DNA of 64,000 bases from Paenisporosarcina sp. HGH0030. Its GTDB lineage: Bacteria; Bacillota; Bacilli; Bacillales_A; Planococcaceae. The stretch's first letter is position 1, and every line of letters starts with the position of its first letter. Positions 26,823 through 35,428 of the stretch are shown in pieces. The stretch lies in contig NZ_KE150421.1 of the NCBI RefSeq assembly GCF_000411295.1, positions 1,883,451-1,947,450 of the forward strand, written 5' to 3'. The notes under the pieces are model-generated. The model was not told the DNA's origin. It saw only the letters and a program-made list of their open reading frames with translations, and did no database searches. A program made the translations under genes and the position numbers.

Positions 26823-27252
26823 TACTTAAATACCTAAATATCAACTGCATCAAAACTTCAGCAAACACCAAACCCATTGCGATCGCGCCTGATGTCATAA
26901 ATGCTTTGGAAGCGTAAGAGATGGCGGTTAAATAGTCATTTTCCACAATGTTGCGCATCGCATTGTATGCAAGTCCTCCGGGAACGAGTAAAATGATGCC
27001 CGGTACACTGAAAATGATCATCGGCATACGGAAACGTTTAGATAAAATATGTGATGCCAGCGCTACGATAAAAGCTCCTGCAAAGGATGCTTGAATTGCA
27101 TCACCTGAAACCATTGTAAAACCACTGTAAATTACCCAACCGCACATCCCTACTAAGCCGGCTGCAACTAGTTTTTTTCTAGGGGCATTAAATATAATGG
27201 CAAATGACATTGCGATAATAAAACTTAACACCGCTTTTACGATCCAAATCAT
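26794..27252 (-). CDS. threonine/serine exporter, DUF3815 (ThrE C-terminal half)
   Basis: A 152-residue membrane protein, the ThrE_2 half of a split threonine/serine exporter. MIWIVKAVLSFIIAMSFAII, GLVGMCGWVIY, VPGIILLVPGGLAYNAMRN are characteristic. I chose ATG 27250-27252 because AGGAGGGG precedes it by the right distance; the frame is open further upstream. The ribosome binding site overlaps the stop of the preceding half, so both are translated together. Confidence 0.9.
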   Translation of the reverse strand: MIWIVKAVLSFIIAMSFAIIFNAPRKKLVAAGLVGMCGWVIYSGFTMVSGDAIQASFAGAFIVALASHILSKRFRMPMIIFSVPGIILLVPGGLAYNAMRNIVENDYLTAISYASKAFMTSGAIAMGLVFAEVLMQLIFRYLSRKKAASQNV

Positions 27253-27262
27253 GACACCCCTC

Positions 27263-28009
27263 CTAAAATGATAGTACGAGTGCAACGCCTGCACCGATTG
27301 CGAATGCTGTCAACAATGCTTCTGCACCTTTTGATACCCCGGAAACAAAATGCCCGGCCATAAGATCGCGTACTGCATTTGTAATGAGCAATCCTGGTAC
27401 CAATGGCATGACACCACTGATAATGATAGTGTTCAAGTCTTCCCCAACTTGCAGCAGAACCGCTAAAAAAGCCAGGGTTCCAACGATTGAGGCAGCAATG
27501 AATTCCGCGAAAAACTTAACACGGGTCAATTCATGTATTAGTGTGACCACAACGAACCCCATTCCACCTGCAATGGTCGCTGCCGGAACATCTTTCACGA
27601 CACCATCGAACAGGATAAGAAAACACCCGCTCGCAACTGCAGCTGCTATAAACTGTAATAGAAAAGGGAACATTAAGTTGGCACTGGCAACTCGTTGTAA
27701 TTCTTCATATGCTTCTTCGATAGTCAGTTCAGTGGTGGCCAGTTTTCTTGATACTTGATTCACAAGTGCTATTTTCTCTAAATCTGTCACCCTGTCCCGA
27801 ATGGTCATCAACCGTGTCGAGCCATCTTTTCCAAGCGAAAACATGATTCCTGTTGGTGTGACGAAGCTTTGGGTCCCTATCAGACCTTGTGAAATCGCCA
27901 TACGGGTCATTGTATCTTCAACCCGATACGTTTCCGCACCACTCTCAATCATTAGTCGACCCGCAAGCAGGCAACAATCTATTGCCAAATCATTCTTCTC
28001 ATTTAGCAC
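27263..28009 (-). CDS. threonine/serine exporter, DUF1212 (ThrE N-terminal half)
   Basis: About 248 residues. A cytosolic segment with the conserved CLLAGRLMIESGAETYRVEDTM and PTGIMFSLG is followed by five helices ending in ITNAVRDLMAGHFVSG. In the full-length ThrE of actinobacteria both halves are one chain; in Firmicutes they are separate as here. The start is uncertain: the frame is open from a GTG at 28030, but AAGGAG best fits GTG 28007-28009 (MLNEKNDLAIDCC). Confidence 0.9.
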   Translation of the reverse strand: MLNEKNDLAIDCCLLAGRLMIESGAETYRVEDTMTRMAISQGLIGTQSFVTPTGIMFSLGKDGSTRLMTIRDRVTDLEKIALVNQVSRKLATTELTIEEAYEELQRVASANLMFPFLLQFIAAAVASGCFLILFDGVVKDVPAATIAGGMGFVVVTLIHELTRVKFFAEFIAASIVGTLAFLAVLLQVGEDLNTIIISGVMPLVPGLLITNAVRDLMAGHFVSGVSKGAEALLTAFAIGAGVALVLSF

Positions 28010-28243
28010 GTCTTTGCCCACTCCTTTCACTTATCACCTTTGCACAATCTTAACGAAATGTGCAGTAAAAAACAAATATTGTTGGTACTTTACATGAATC
28101 TATTGCTCATACCGAGTACAATGATATAAACGTGAGTAGCCATCCATTACATATTCACTTTTCCGGTTCTATAAACTATTCATTTCGTATATACGACAGT
28201 ACAATACCTATAAGTAAATTCTTTTCATAAAGGGGGAAATTTC

Positions 28244-30016
28244 ATGCAAGGTTCAATCGATACACTCAAAAAAATCATCGCGGTATCCCAACAAAAACAG
28301 CCTGCTGATTTCATTTTGCGCAATGCACGTGTAGCGGATGTATTTTCACTTGTTTGGGTGAACGCAGATATCGTTGTCTCGGACGGCTTTATTGTCGCAA
28401 TTGATTCTACTCGCTCATTTGAAGCCATTGAAGAAATGGATGCAGGGGGACGCTATGTCGTACCCGGCTTGGTTGACGGACATATCCATATTGAATCGTC
28501 GATGCTCACCCCATCTGCTTTTGGTGATGTTTTATTGCCCCACGGCGTAACGACTGTTGTGACCGATCCACATGAAATTGCAAATGTTGCAGGAGTTGAG
28601 GGCATCCAATTCATGCTGAAGGATGCAGAAAGAAGCCCAATGGATATTTTTGTCATGCTCCCTTCGAGTGTACCCTCCACATCCTTTGAACATGCAGGTG
28701 CAAGACTGGAAGCAGAAGATTTACAACCGCTTCTCTCCCACCCTTCCGTACTCGGACTTGCAGAAGTAATGGATTATCCAGCGGTTTTGCGCGGAGACGA
28801 AGGCATGCTTTCAAAGCTCCTGATGACCAAGGAAGCGGGTCTTCGAATTGATGGGCATGGAGCGGGATTGCAACGCGAACAGATTCGAGGATATCGCGCA
28901 GCCGGCATTCAGACAGACCATGAATGTGTGACAGCGGATGAAGCACGTGACCGCATTACCCAAGGCATGTATGTGTTGATACGTGAAGGCTCTGCTGCGA
29001 AGAATCTACATGATTTGCTTCCTGCGGTAACACCTCACAATGCAAGAAGATTTTTATTTTGTACAGACGACAAACACCTAGATGAACTGGTGGACGAAGG
29101 CAGCATCGATCATGCTATACGTCTCTCCATTAAAGCAGGAATGGAACCTCTTCAAGCGATTCAATTGGCCACGCTGAATGCTGCGGAATGTTATGGTTTG
29201 TCTCAAAAAGGTGCATTGGCAGCGGGCTTCGAAGCAGATTTTCTATTGCTCGATCATCTTGAACTTTTCAAAGTAGCTGCTGTATTCAAGAAAGGAGTCA
29301 AGGTGGCGGAGCATGGCCGCATGATAAAAGCTACTGAAACTCAAACGGATTGTACCGTTCGAATTCGCCATTCCGTTCATTTGCCTACTTTGACGGTCGA
29401 AGATTTGGCTATCCCGCTCCCGCAAGGTGCCGAAGCGAATATTATGGAAATCATACCAGACCAGATTGTTACCAACAAAGTGGTTGAAAAAGTTGAAACT
29501 ATAGATGGCGCATTCGTGCAAAACATGGAACGGGATCAATTGAAACTGGCTGTAATTGAACGGCATCATCAATTACACACCATTGGATTGGGCATTGTGA
29601 AGGGCTTCGGCCTAAAAAAAGGGGCTGTCGCGACATCCATTGCTCACGATTCGCACAATGCGATTGTTCTGGGTACGAATGATGAAGACATGATTGCGGC
29701 TGTACAGGCGTTGCAGGATATGCAGGGTGGATTGGTCGTTGTCCATGATGGTCAAATCATGGCTTCGCTTGCATTGCCTATAGCCGGATTGATGACGAAA
29801 GTTCCTCTCGAGGAAGCAGTACAATCACTGGCAAACTTGCATGAAGCAATCCATACCATTCATCCGAAGCTCGATTTTCATTTGTTTTTGACCTTATCAT
29901 TTCTAAGTTTGCCAGTCATTCCATCACTTAAATTAACCGATACGGGATTATTCGATGTCACCACATTCCAGCATATCGGAATTGACGCGAATACGAACGA
30001 AAAAGCAGACCACTAA
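28244..30016 (+). CDS. ade: adenine deaminase
   Basis: A 590-residue metal-dependent amidohydrolase that converts adenine to hypoxanthine for purine salvage. VPGLVDGHIHIESSM carries the HxH metal site. TTVVTDPHEIANVAG, the EVMDYPAVLRGD block, IDGHGAG and FCTDDKH complete the active site. The C-terminal domain with DSHNAIVLG and HP... is typical for the Ade/AdeC family, and the length matches. ATG 28244 follows AAAGGGGGAA. No purine riboswitch is seen in the 213-bp upstream region; it holds a perfect 12-bp palindrome at 28185-28196. Confidence 0.95.
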   Translation: MQGSIDTLKKIIAVSQQKQPADFILRNARVADVFSLVWVNADIVVSDGFIVAIDSTRSFEAIEEMDAGGRYVVPGLVDGHIHIESSMLTPSAFGDVLLPHGVTTVVTDPHEIANVAGVEGIQFMLKDAERSPMDIFVMLPSSVPSTSFEHAGARLEAEDLQPLLSHPSVLGLAEVMDYPAVLRGDEGMLSKLLMTKEAGLRIDGHGAGLQREQIRGYRAAGIQTDHECVTADEARDRITQGMYVLIREGSAAKNLHDLLPAVTPHNARRFLFCTDDKHLDELVDEGSIDHAIRLSIKAGMEPLQAIQLATLNAAECYGLSQKGALAAGFEADFLLLDHLELFKVAAVFKKGVKVAEHGRMIKATETQTDCTVRIRHSVHLPTLTVEDLAIPLPQGAEANIMEIIPDQIVTNKVVEKVETIDGAFVQNMERDQLKLAVIERHHQLHTIGLGIVKGFGLKKGAVATSIAHDSHNAIVLGTNDEDMIAAVQALQDMQGGLVVVHDGQIMASLALPIAGLMTKVPLEEAVQSLANLHEAIHTIHPKLDFHLFLTLSFLSLPVIPSLKLTDTGLFDVTTFQHIGIDANTNEKADH

Positions 30017-30040
30017 GCGAATCGCGTTAGTGGCCTGCCT
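30005..30040. terminator. shared terminator of ade and the beta-propeller gene
   Basis: GCAG-CCACTAA and TTAGTGG-CTGC form a stem around GCGAATCGC. The T tracts are weak. Confidence 0.6.
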
Positions 30041-30045
30041 TGTTA

Positions 30046-32214
30046 TTAATATGTGACTACACCAATCTCTTTAAACGTATTTAAATCATAACTCTTCGTT
30101 TCTTTCATTGAAATAGTATAAAGTGTATCTCCGGCATAAACCATCCGTTGAACGAGCTGCTCCCAATCTTCGTTTTGTTGCTTGGATGATTTAATCATGT
30201 TGGCCACTTGCTGGATTCCTTCTTCAGCCGTTATTTCATACATCATTGCACCTTCGCCTGCATACTGGCCGTATCCATCCTTATTAGTACCCTGATACAA
30301 CGTCACAGGAAAACCGTATAAATCTTTGCCTCGGTGTTGGAATAATGCCTTGTGATCGTATTGCAATGGGCTGTAAGTGCCTTGACCACCCAAAATTTCT
30401 ACGTCTTTTTCTTTCGGATTAGCAAAATCTGTAACGTCAAATAATGAGATTTTCATGCCGCCAGTAATGATTCGAGGTTGACTGCCATTTTCGCCTGGAA
30501 TCGTTTTTGTATCGTAACCGAAACCGATTAGATGATTTTCGTCCAATGGGTGCAAGTAATTACTGAAACCTGGAATTTTCAACTCCCCTAGTACTTTTGG
30601 CGCCGATGGATTAGAGACATCCATCACAAACAGCGGATCAGTTTCTTTAAACGTCACCATATACGCTTTGTCTCCCATAAAACGAGCTGAGTAAATGCGC
30701 TCCCCTTTCGCAAGTCCTTCGATGGAACCCACTTTTTTCATACCGGCATCTAGAATATATAGATTGTTCTCAGAAAGTTCATCCGTATTCCACGCAAAGC
30801 CTTTCGTAGTGACGACACGGAAATAACCTTCATGCTCATCCATCGAAAACTGATTTAGGAGCATGCCCGTCACTTCTCCAGATGATACAAACTCAACTTT
30901 AGTACCATCTAAACTGAATTTGAATATTTCCGTATTGGTTTCCTGGGGATTCCAAATTCGATCAATGGCATTATTGTTATCATCATTCTTTGAAGGTACA
31001 TAGATAGGTGCAGTTAAATACAATGCCTCTTTAGACATATACATGGCATTGCTTCCGCCCAGATACCCTTTCGTTACAACTTGGGATTGCTCTGGATCCT
31101 CAAGATCCATAGCCGTAATGACGCTATACGTCCCCTCCAGTGTTCCCGGCAAGATGGATAAATCAGAAAGCGCCATGGATGATACTTTATCCTTTTTCTT
31201 ACTGTCAAATGTGTAAGGACGCAACTCTACATCTTTTGCCCCTTCCATTGCCCAGAAGTTTGGCATCACATTGGTCACGAAATACAACATGTCTCCTGTT
31301 TTTCTAGCCCCGTTCAAGTATCCTTCCGCACCGATTTCCCGTATCAGTTTCGGATTCTTCGCATTTTTCACATCATAGAAACGTACATTTGTGGAACTGT
31401 TAACAGGCATCATCATTTTACTGGAGACTTCTCCTGAGGTTTCCTCATAATCATATGGTACATGCCGATCTCCAAGCACAATCAATGTATTTTCATGTAA
31501 GAATAACTGCGTTGGATTGAACTCTGGATCGGATGGCAGTTCAGCCATTTTCTTCATGTTTGCAGGATTTTGAATATCCGTAACGATTACACGTCCATTT
31601 AATATAGAGTAAATAAATTTCCCGTCTGTCTTCACCATATCCGATTCATCTACGCCTTCCACTTGATTGTTCGTTTCCGAGTGGTCAGCTTCTCCTCCAC
31701 TGCTTGAAAGAGCAGATTTACTGCTTGAATCCATCGAGTTTTTGCTTTCAGCTGACTCTTCCCTTGAATACATCTGACTCATTTGTTTCTTTAACTTAGC
31801 GAAGTAATCTTTCAATTGCTTTTCCGATTTTACAGTTTGCAAATCTTTGTGAACAGTAAACGATAATTTACTGGTCGACATGGATTTGAAGAATCCGCCT
31901 TGAATAGCTTCCTTCTTGATGTGCAATATATACGAACCCGGTTTGATTTCGGTCACTTTAACTGAATGACCGTTTTGTGTAAGCTGCAATTTCGCATTCG
32001 TTTTCTTTCCTTGCTGATCAACCAAATATATCGTTCCATCCGATATGGCTGAAGCTTTTAACGGCTCCGAAAAATTCGCTTTCCATCCTTGCTCAGACAA
32101 CGCAATCGATGAAGCACTGACTGTTACTTTATCAATATAAAACGCAAACGATAGGACTATTCCTGCGATCACAGCAGCGACCATGAGCCAAACACTTCTT
32201 TTTTTCAATACCAT
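30046..32214 (-). CDS. exported beta-propeller domain protein (COG4880)
   Basis: A 722-residue exported protein. An N-terminal membrane segment (VWLMVAAVIAGIVLSFAF) is followed by an SbsA-type Ig domain (about 30-120: ALSEQGWKANFSEPL...SYILHI), a Lys/Ser/Glu-rich linker (about 125-185), and a long beta-propeller beginning with NQVEGVDESDMVKTDGKFIY, the signature of COG4880 secreted propeller proteins. Repeated blade edges such as YILDAGMKKVGSIEGL and FVMDVSNPSAPKVLGEL are seen. Function is unknown; it probably stays anchored by the uncleaved helix outside the membrane. A 376-bp non-coding region with a repeat array lies upstream. Confidence 0.88.
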   Translation of the reverse strand: MVLKKRSVWLMVAAVIAGIVLSFAFYIDKVTVSASSIALSEQGWKANFSEPLKASAISDGTIYLVDQQGKKTNAKLQLTQNGHSVKVTEIKPGSYILHIKKEAIQGGFFKSMSTSKLSFTVHKDLQTVKSEKQLKDYFAKLKKQMSQMYSREESAESKNSMDSSSKSALSSSGGEADHSETNNQVEGVDESDMVKTDGKFIYSILNGRVIVTDIQNPANMKKMAELPSDPEFNPTQLFLHENTLIVLGDRHVPYDYEETSGEVSSKMMMPVNSSTNVRFYDVKNAKNPKLIREIGAEGYLNGARKTGDMLYFVTNVMPNFWAMEGAKDVELRPYTFDSKKKDKVSSMALSDLSILPGTLEGTYSVITAMDLEDPEQSQVVTKGYLGGSNAMYMSKEALYLTAPIYVPSKNDDNNNAIDRIWNPQETNTEIFKFSLDGTKVEFVSSGEVTGMLLNQFSMDEHEGYFRVVTTKGFAWNTDELSENNLYILDAGMKKVGSIEGLAKGERIYSARFMGDKAYMVTFKETDPLFVMDVSNPSAPKVLGELKIPGFSNYLHPLDENHLIGFGYDTKTIPGENGSQPRIITGGMKISLFDVTDFANPKEKDVEILGGQGTYSPLQYDHKALFQHRGKDLYGFPVTLYQGTNKDGYGQYAGEGAMMYEITAEEGIQQVANMIKSSKQQNEDWEQLVQRMVYAGDTLYTISMKETKSYDLNTFKEIGVVTY

Positions 32215-32401
32215 CTCTCCTCTTTTTTTAAGCTAGTTATTTCATTAGACCGATAAAGTGTTATTTAGTTTCAATTGTTTGAAAATAATTTATTTAATGA
32301 ATTTCTTATTAAATCGCATAACGCAATTCTTGCAATTAGGACAAGCTGATACTCGACGGGGATAGATTGTTATTTATTCTGATGAGGGCTGGGTGGGGGA
32401 T

Positions 32402-32538
32402 TTATCGAGAATCCGTATGGGGATATCGGGGGTTCTCGGATGGATATCTCCATTTCGGGAAAGGATATCTGGATTTCGCAATCGGATATCAAGTATTCGG
32501 CATCACTTATCTAAAATTCATGTTTTCTAAACAATTTA
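32402..32538 (+). repeat. 21-bp-period repeat array A with conserved 3' tail
   Basis: WTATC units begin at 32402, 32423, 32444, 32465, 32486 and 32507, an exact 21-bp spacing. Most units continue as NNNATTYC. The array ends with TTCATGTTTTCTAAACAATTT, closely matching the end of the block at 58741-59116 (TTCATCTTTTCCACACAATT). It lies in the 376-bp gap between the propeller and lipoprotein genes; the remaining part of the gap (32215-32400) is AT-rich and without other recognisable features. Confidence 0.85.
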
Positions 32539-32557
32539 ATTGACCAGTAAGCGAAAC

Positions 32558-32589
32558 AAAAACGGAACCGCTGAAGGCGATTCCGTTTC
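32558..32589 (-). terminator. terminator of the lipoprotein gene
   Basis: On the minus strand AACGGAATCGCC pairs with GCGGTTCCGTT around TTCA, followed by a T tract. Confidence 0.85.
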
Positions 32590-32590
32590 T

Positions 32591-33115
32591 CTAGTTCACT
32601 TCTATTACAATAACTGTCTTTAACTTTACATTTTCTCCGGTCTGCTCGACTTCAAAATCAGTGGTTGCGATGATTTCGTATTTACCCTTTGGGAACCCAT
32701 CTTTGTTGAAATACTCTTTTATGAATTCATCCTTCGTTATTTCCCCGGACTTCGAAAAAGGAACTTCTAGCCACACATCCTTTTTTAAAGTTGTGGAGCT
32801 TAATATAGTCTGAGAAACTCCGCCTATGTCTTTATTTTTGTTCAATTCCTTTACCGAGAATTCGATTGGCGTAAAACCACCATGCGAAATCCTTACTTCA
32901 TTATCCGGCCCAGTATATTTCAGACGGGCAGTAATTGAATCTTTTTCATGTTCTTTGTACTGTTTGGCAATTGAAGTCAACTCCAATATGAATGCATCCT
33001 CACTCGCTTTGCTTGATGCAGTAAGCTCAACTTTAGTGGCAGCTGAAGAACATCCAGTCAGTACGAAACAACATGTTAGCAAAAACAAGACACATCCATA
33101 TTTCATCTGACTCAC
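32591..33115 (-). CDS. putative lipoprotein of unknown function
   Basis: A 174-residue protein with a lipoprotein signal peptide: hydrophobic CVLFLLTCCFVL and lipobox LTGC near residues 19-22, so it should be lipid-anchored outside the membrane. The mature part is rich in beta-strand residues with LKYTGPDNEVRISHGGFTPI, which resembles the DUF4352/BsuPI-type Ig-like domains of extracellular proteins, but I do not recognise a specific family. The start is taken as GTG 33113-33115 with AGAAGGG upstream; ATG three codons later is possible. Confidence 0.72.
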   Translation of the reverse strand: MSQMKYGCVLFLLTCCFVLTGCSSAATKVELTASSKASEDAFILELTSIAKQYKEHEKDSITARLKYTGPDNEVRISHGGFTPIEFSVKELNKNKDIGGVSQTILSSTTLKKDVWLEVPFSKSGEITKDEFIKEYFNKDGFPKGKYEIIATTDFEVEQTGENVKLKTVIVIEVN

Positions 33116-33135
33116 TCTTTCCCTTCTCTTTTAAT

Positions 33136-35004
33136 TCACGCCTCGTTTTTAAACCAATCCGTCATTAGTTCTTCCAAACGTTCTTCTAGTGATTTCTTTA
33201 TCACTAATAAATTTTCGTATTCTTGCCAATCCGCTTCAGCTTCAATTTGAGCAGTGAGAGTCGCCAGTTCTTCTTCAACATCGGCAATTTCCTTTTCAAA
33301 AGAACGAGGTTGTTCCTCCCGTTCACGGATAGTTTTGACTCGTTCTTCCTTTTTGACCGCTTCTTCTTTTTCAAACGAGGTCTGACGCTCTGCCCATTTC
33401 GATCGTGCCCATTCATAGGCTCCTTCGAAGGTAATGAATGTTCCCCGATCCAGCCAAGCGGTGCGAGGGAAAAGTTTATTCAGGAAGTAGCGATCGTGGG
33501 AGACAGCCACTATGGTCCCTTGGAAATCTTCGAGCGCTTCTTCTAGCACTTCTCGCGAATCGATATCCAAATGGTTTGTTGGTTCATCAAGCATCAATAA
33601 ATTGATGTTCTGGTGCATGAGTTGCGCAAGACGCAATCGCATCCGTTCTCCTCCGCTTAAATCTCCAACCCGTTTGAAAACGTCGGGTCCATAGAACATA
33701 AACTTCGCGAGAATGTGGCGCGCTTCCCCTTCAAATACATTGACTTCCGCTCGGAAGACATCAATGAGGCGCGCTTTCGGGTTGGCAATCTCGAAATGTT
33801 GAGACAGGAATCCCACTCGCACATTACTGCCAAGACGTGCAGTACCTGCATCGACTTCGAGTTCTCCCCGCAGTAATTTCAGAATAGTGGACTTGCCAGT
33901 TCCGTTTCGACCGACGATTGCAACGCGTTCTTTCCACCTAACATTAAAGTCAGCTCCTGCAAGCAACACATTGTCACCGAAAGATTTGTACACTTGTTCC
34001 ATGACCACCACTTCCTTGCCACTTCGTGGAGCTGCTTCAAATGATAGAGTCATTTTTTTCGGATCAATCAGCGGCTTCCGTACTTTCTCCATGCGTTCCA
34101 AAGCCCTTTCCATATTGCGTGCACGACGGTGCAAAGCAGCATTCGGTGGAACTGCTTCATTTGCCCAAAGTTTTAGGCGCTTGATGGCTTCGCGCATTTT
34201 CTTGATTTTTTTCTGCTGTTCCTCGTATTCCTGGAACTCCCGCATGATGCGTTCTTCTTTTTGGATGGCAAACGATGAATAATTGCCATGATATAAAATC
34301 AATTCGCCTTCTTCGAGATCTGCAACTTTCGTGACGACCTGATCCAGAAAGTAACGGTCATGCGAAATGATGACGACCGTACCTTCATAATCAACCAAAT
34401 ACTGTTCAAGCCATTCCACGGCAAACAAATCCAAATGGTTCGTCGGTTCATCGAGTAACAATAAATCTGGTTTCGTCAGTAGCAATTGACCGAGCATGAT
34501 TTTTGTTTGTTCTCCACCACTCAACGATGGGAATGACCGATCAACAAAGTTTTCCAATTGCAGACCCTGTATGACCTTATCAATTTCCGATTCATATGAA
34601 TATCCGTCACGCAGCGTGAATTGTTCCTGGATATTTCCATATTGACGAAGCAATCGTTCCATTTCTTCAGACGTTGCGCTGGCCATTTTCATTTCAAGGT
34701 CCGTCATTTGCGTTTGCATCTTGAGCAGTTCTTCAAAGGCCATTGTCAGAACATCGAGCCCCGTCACTTCCTCTGAGTAGGAAGGAATCTGGGCCAAGTA
34801 GCCAGTCCGATTTCCTTTTTTGAAATGAATGCTTCCCGAATCAGGACTTTCTACACCAGCTAACAATTTAAATAGTGTAGTTTTCCCTGTACCATTACGT
34901 CCTACAACGGCTAATTTATCACCTGTTTTGATTGCCAGTGATAAGTCCTCAAAAATGATGTTTCCACCTAGCATTTTACTGATTTCCTGTATTGTACATA
35001 TCAT
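33136..35004 (-). CDS. ABC-F family ATPase
   Basis: A 622-residue soluble protein with two ABC ATPase domains and no membrane part. Walker A VGRNGTGKTT and LSGGEQTKIMLGQLLL lie in the first domain; VGRNGTGKST and LSGGERMRLRLAQLM in the second; both have LDEPTNHLD. The linker (about 225-320) is a charged helical P-site tRNA interaction motif region, and the C-terminal 80 residues form a coiled coil. ABC-F proteins act on the ribosome, in translation quality control or antibiotic protection; which one applies cannot be decided from sequence. ATG 35004 follows AAAGGAAG. Confidence 0.92.
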   Translation of the reverse strand: MICTIQEISKMLGGNIIFEDLSLAIKTGDKLAVVGRNGTGKTTLFKLLAGVESPDSGSIHFKKGNRTGYLAQIPSYSEEVTGLDVLTMAFEELLKMQTQMTDLEMKMASATSEEMERLLRQYGNIQEQFTLRDGYSYESEIDKVIQGLQLENFVDRSFPSLSGGEQTKIMLGQLLLTKPDLLLLDEPTNHLDLFAVEWLEQYLVDYEGTVVIISHDRYFLDQVVTKVADLEEGELILYHGNYSSFAIQKEERIMREFQEYEEQQKKIKKMREAIKRLKLWANEAVPPNAALHRRARNMERALERMEKVRKPLIDPKKMTLSFEAAPRSGKEVVVMEQVYKSFGDNVLLAGADFNVRWKERVAIVGRNGTGKSTILKLLRGELEVDAGTARLGSNVRVGFLSQHFEIANPKARLIDVFRAEVNVFEGEARHILAKFMFYGPDVFKRVGDLSGGERMRLRLAQLMHQNINLLMLDEPTNHLDIDSREVLEEALEDFQGTIVAVSHDRYFLNKLFPRTAWLDRGTFITFEGAYEWARSKWAERQTSFEKEEAVKKEERVKTIREREEQPRSFEKEIADVEEELATLTAQIEAEADWQEYENLLVIKKSLEERLEELMTDWFKNEA

Positions 35005-35075
35005 ATTTTCCGCTTCCTTTCGATTTCAGCTGGAAGCAATCCATTCTTCATTTGCAGTCGATCTATTTTTGCGTA

Positions 35076-35110
35076 CAAAAAAAGACTGCCTGAAAAGCAA
35101 GCAGTCTTTT
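35076..35110 (-). terminator. intrinsic terminator upstream of the ABC-F gene
   Basis: On the minus strand AAGACTGC and GCAGTCTT pair and are followed by seven T. It most likely ends the lysine operon/small-ORF transcript; a role as leader attenuator for the ABC-F gene, 72 bp downstream, is possible. Confidence 0.85.
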
Positions 35111-35114
35111 CTCG

Positions 35115-35222
35115 ATGTCTAGCTCCAAGCGCCAGCCCGTGTGCCCCTTAAAAGGGGTCAGAAAGGCAATTGCCTTTCTACCGAACAGCGCCGGTGTTGG
35201 GCTAGAGCGGCGCTTTGCGCTT
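35115..35222 (-). repeat. dispersed GC-rich intergenic repeat (copy C)
   Basis: Read on the minus strand it starts AAGCGCAAAGCGCC and ends GGCGCTTGGAGCTAGACAT, the same ends as the copy at 13911-14085. Inside are a perfect palindrome AGAAAGGCAATTGCCTTTCT and CCCCTTTTAAGGGG. At 108 bp it is shorter than copy B, and the interiors differ. Confidence 0.75.
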
Positions 35223-35250
35223 TTTCATATGGAGAAGAAAGAATGTCTTG

Positions 35251-35382
35251 TCAGCTGTGATGTGCATGTAATTTTCTAAAATTGGACAGACCCGTCCCGT
35301 TGTTAGAAATTTCATGAGTAATCGCACATGATGTGGATAAAAATTCCAGTATAAAACCACGTGCATTCACAGCGTTCTTCAT
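35251..35382 (-). CDS. 43-residue hypothetical protein with a strong RBS
   Basis: A short ORF after the lysine operon. The near-perfect ribosome binding site GGAGGTGA lies 7 nt before ATG. The product starts MKNAVNARGFILEFLSTSCA and continues ITHEISNNGTGLSNFRKLHA, then HHS. It has no signal peptide or clear membrane helix, one Cys, and a His-rich end. I do not recognise a family. It begins 47 bp after the acyl-CoA dehydrogenase stop codon and precedes the repeat and terminator, so it should be on the same transcript. Confidence 0.5.
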   Translation of the reverse strand: MKNAVNARGFILEFLSTSCAITHEISNNGTGLSNFRKLHAHHS

Positions 35383-35428
35383 TCTTTCTTCACCTCCGTT
35401 CATTCAAGTTGAGAATATTCTAACACAT

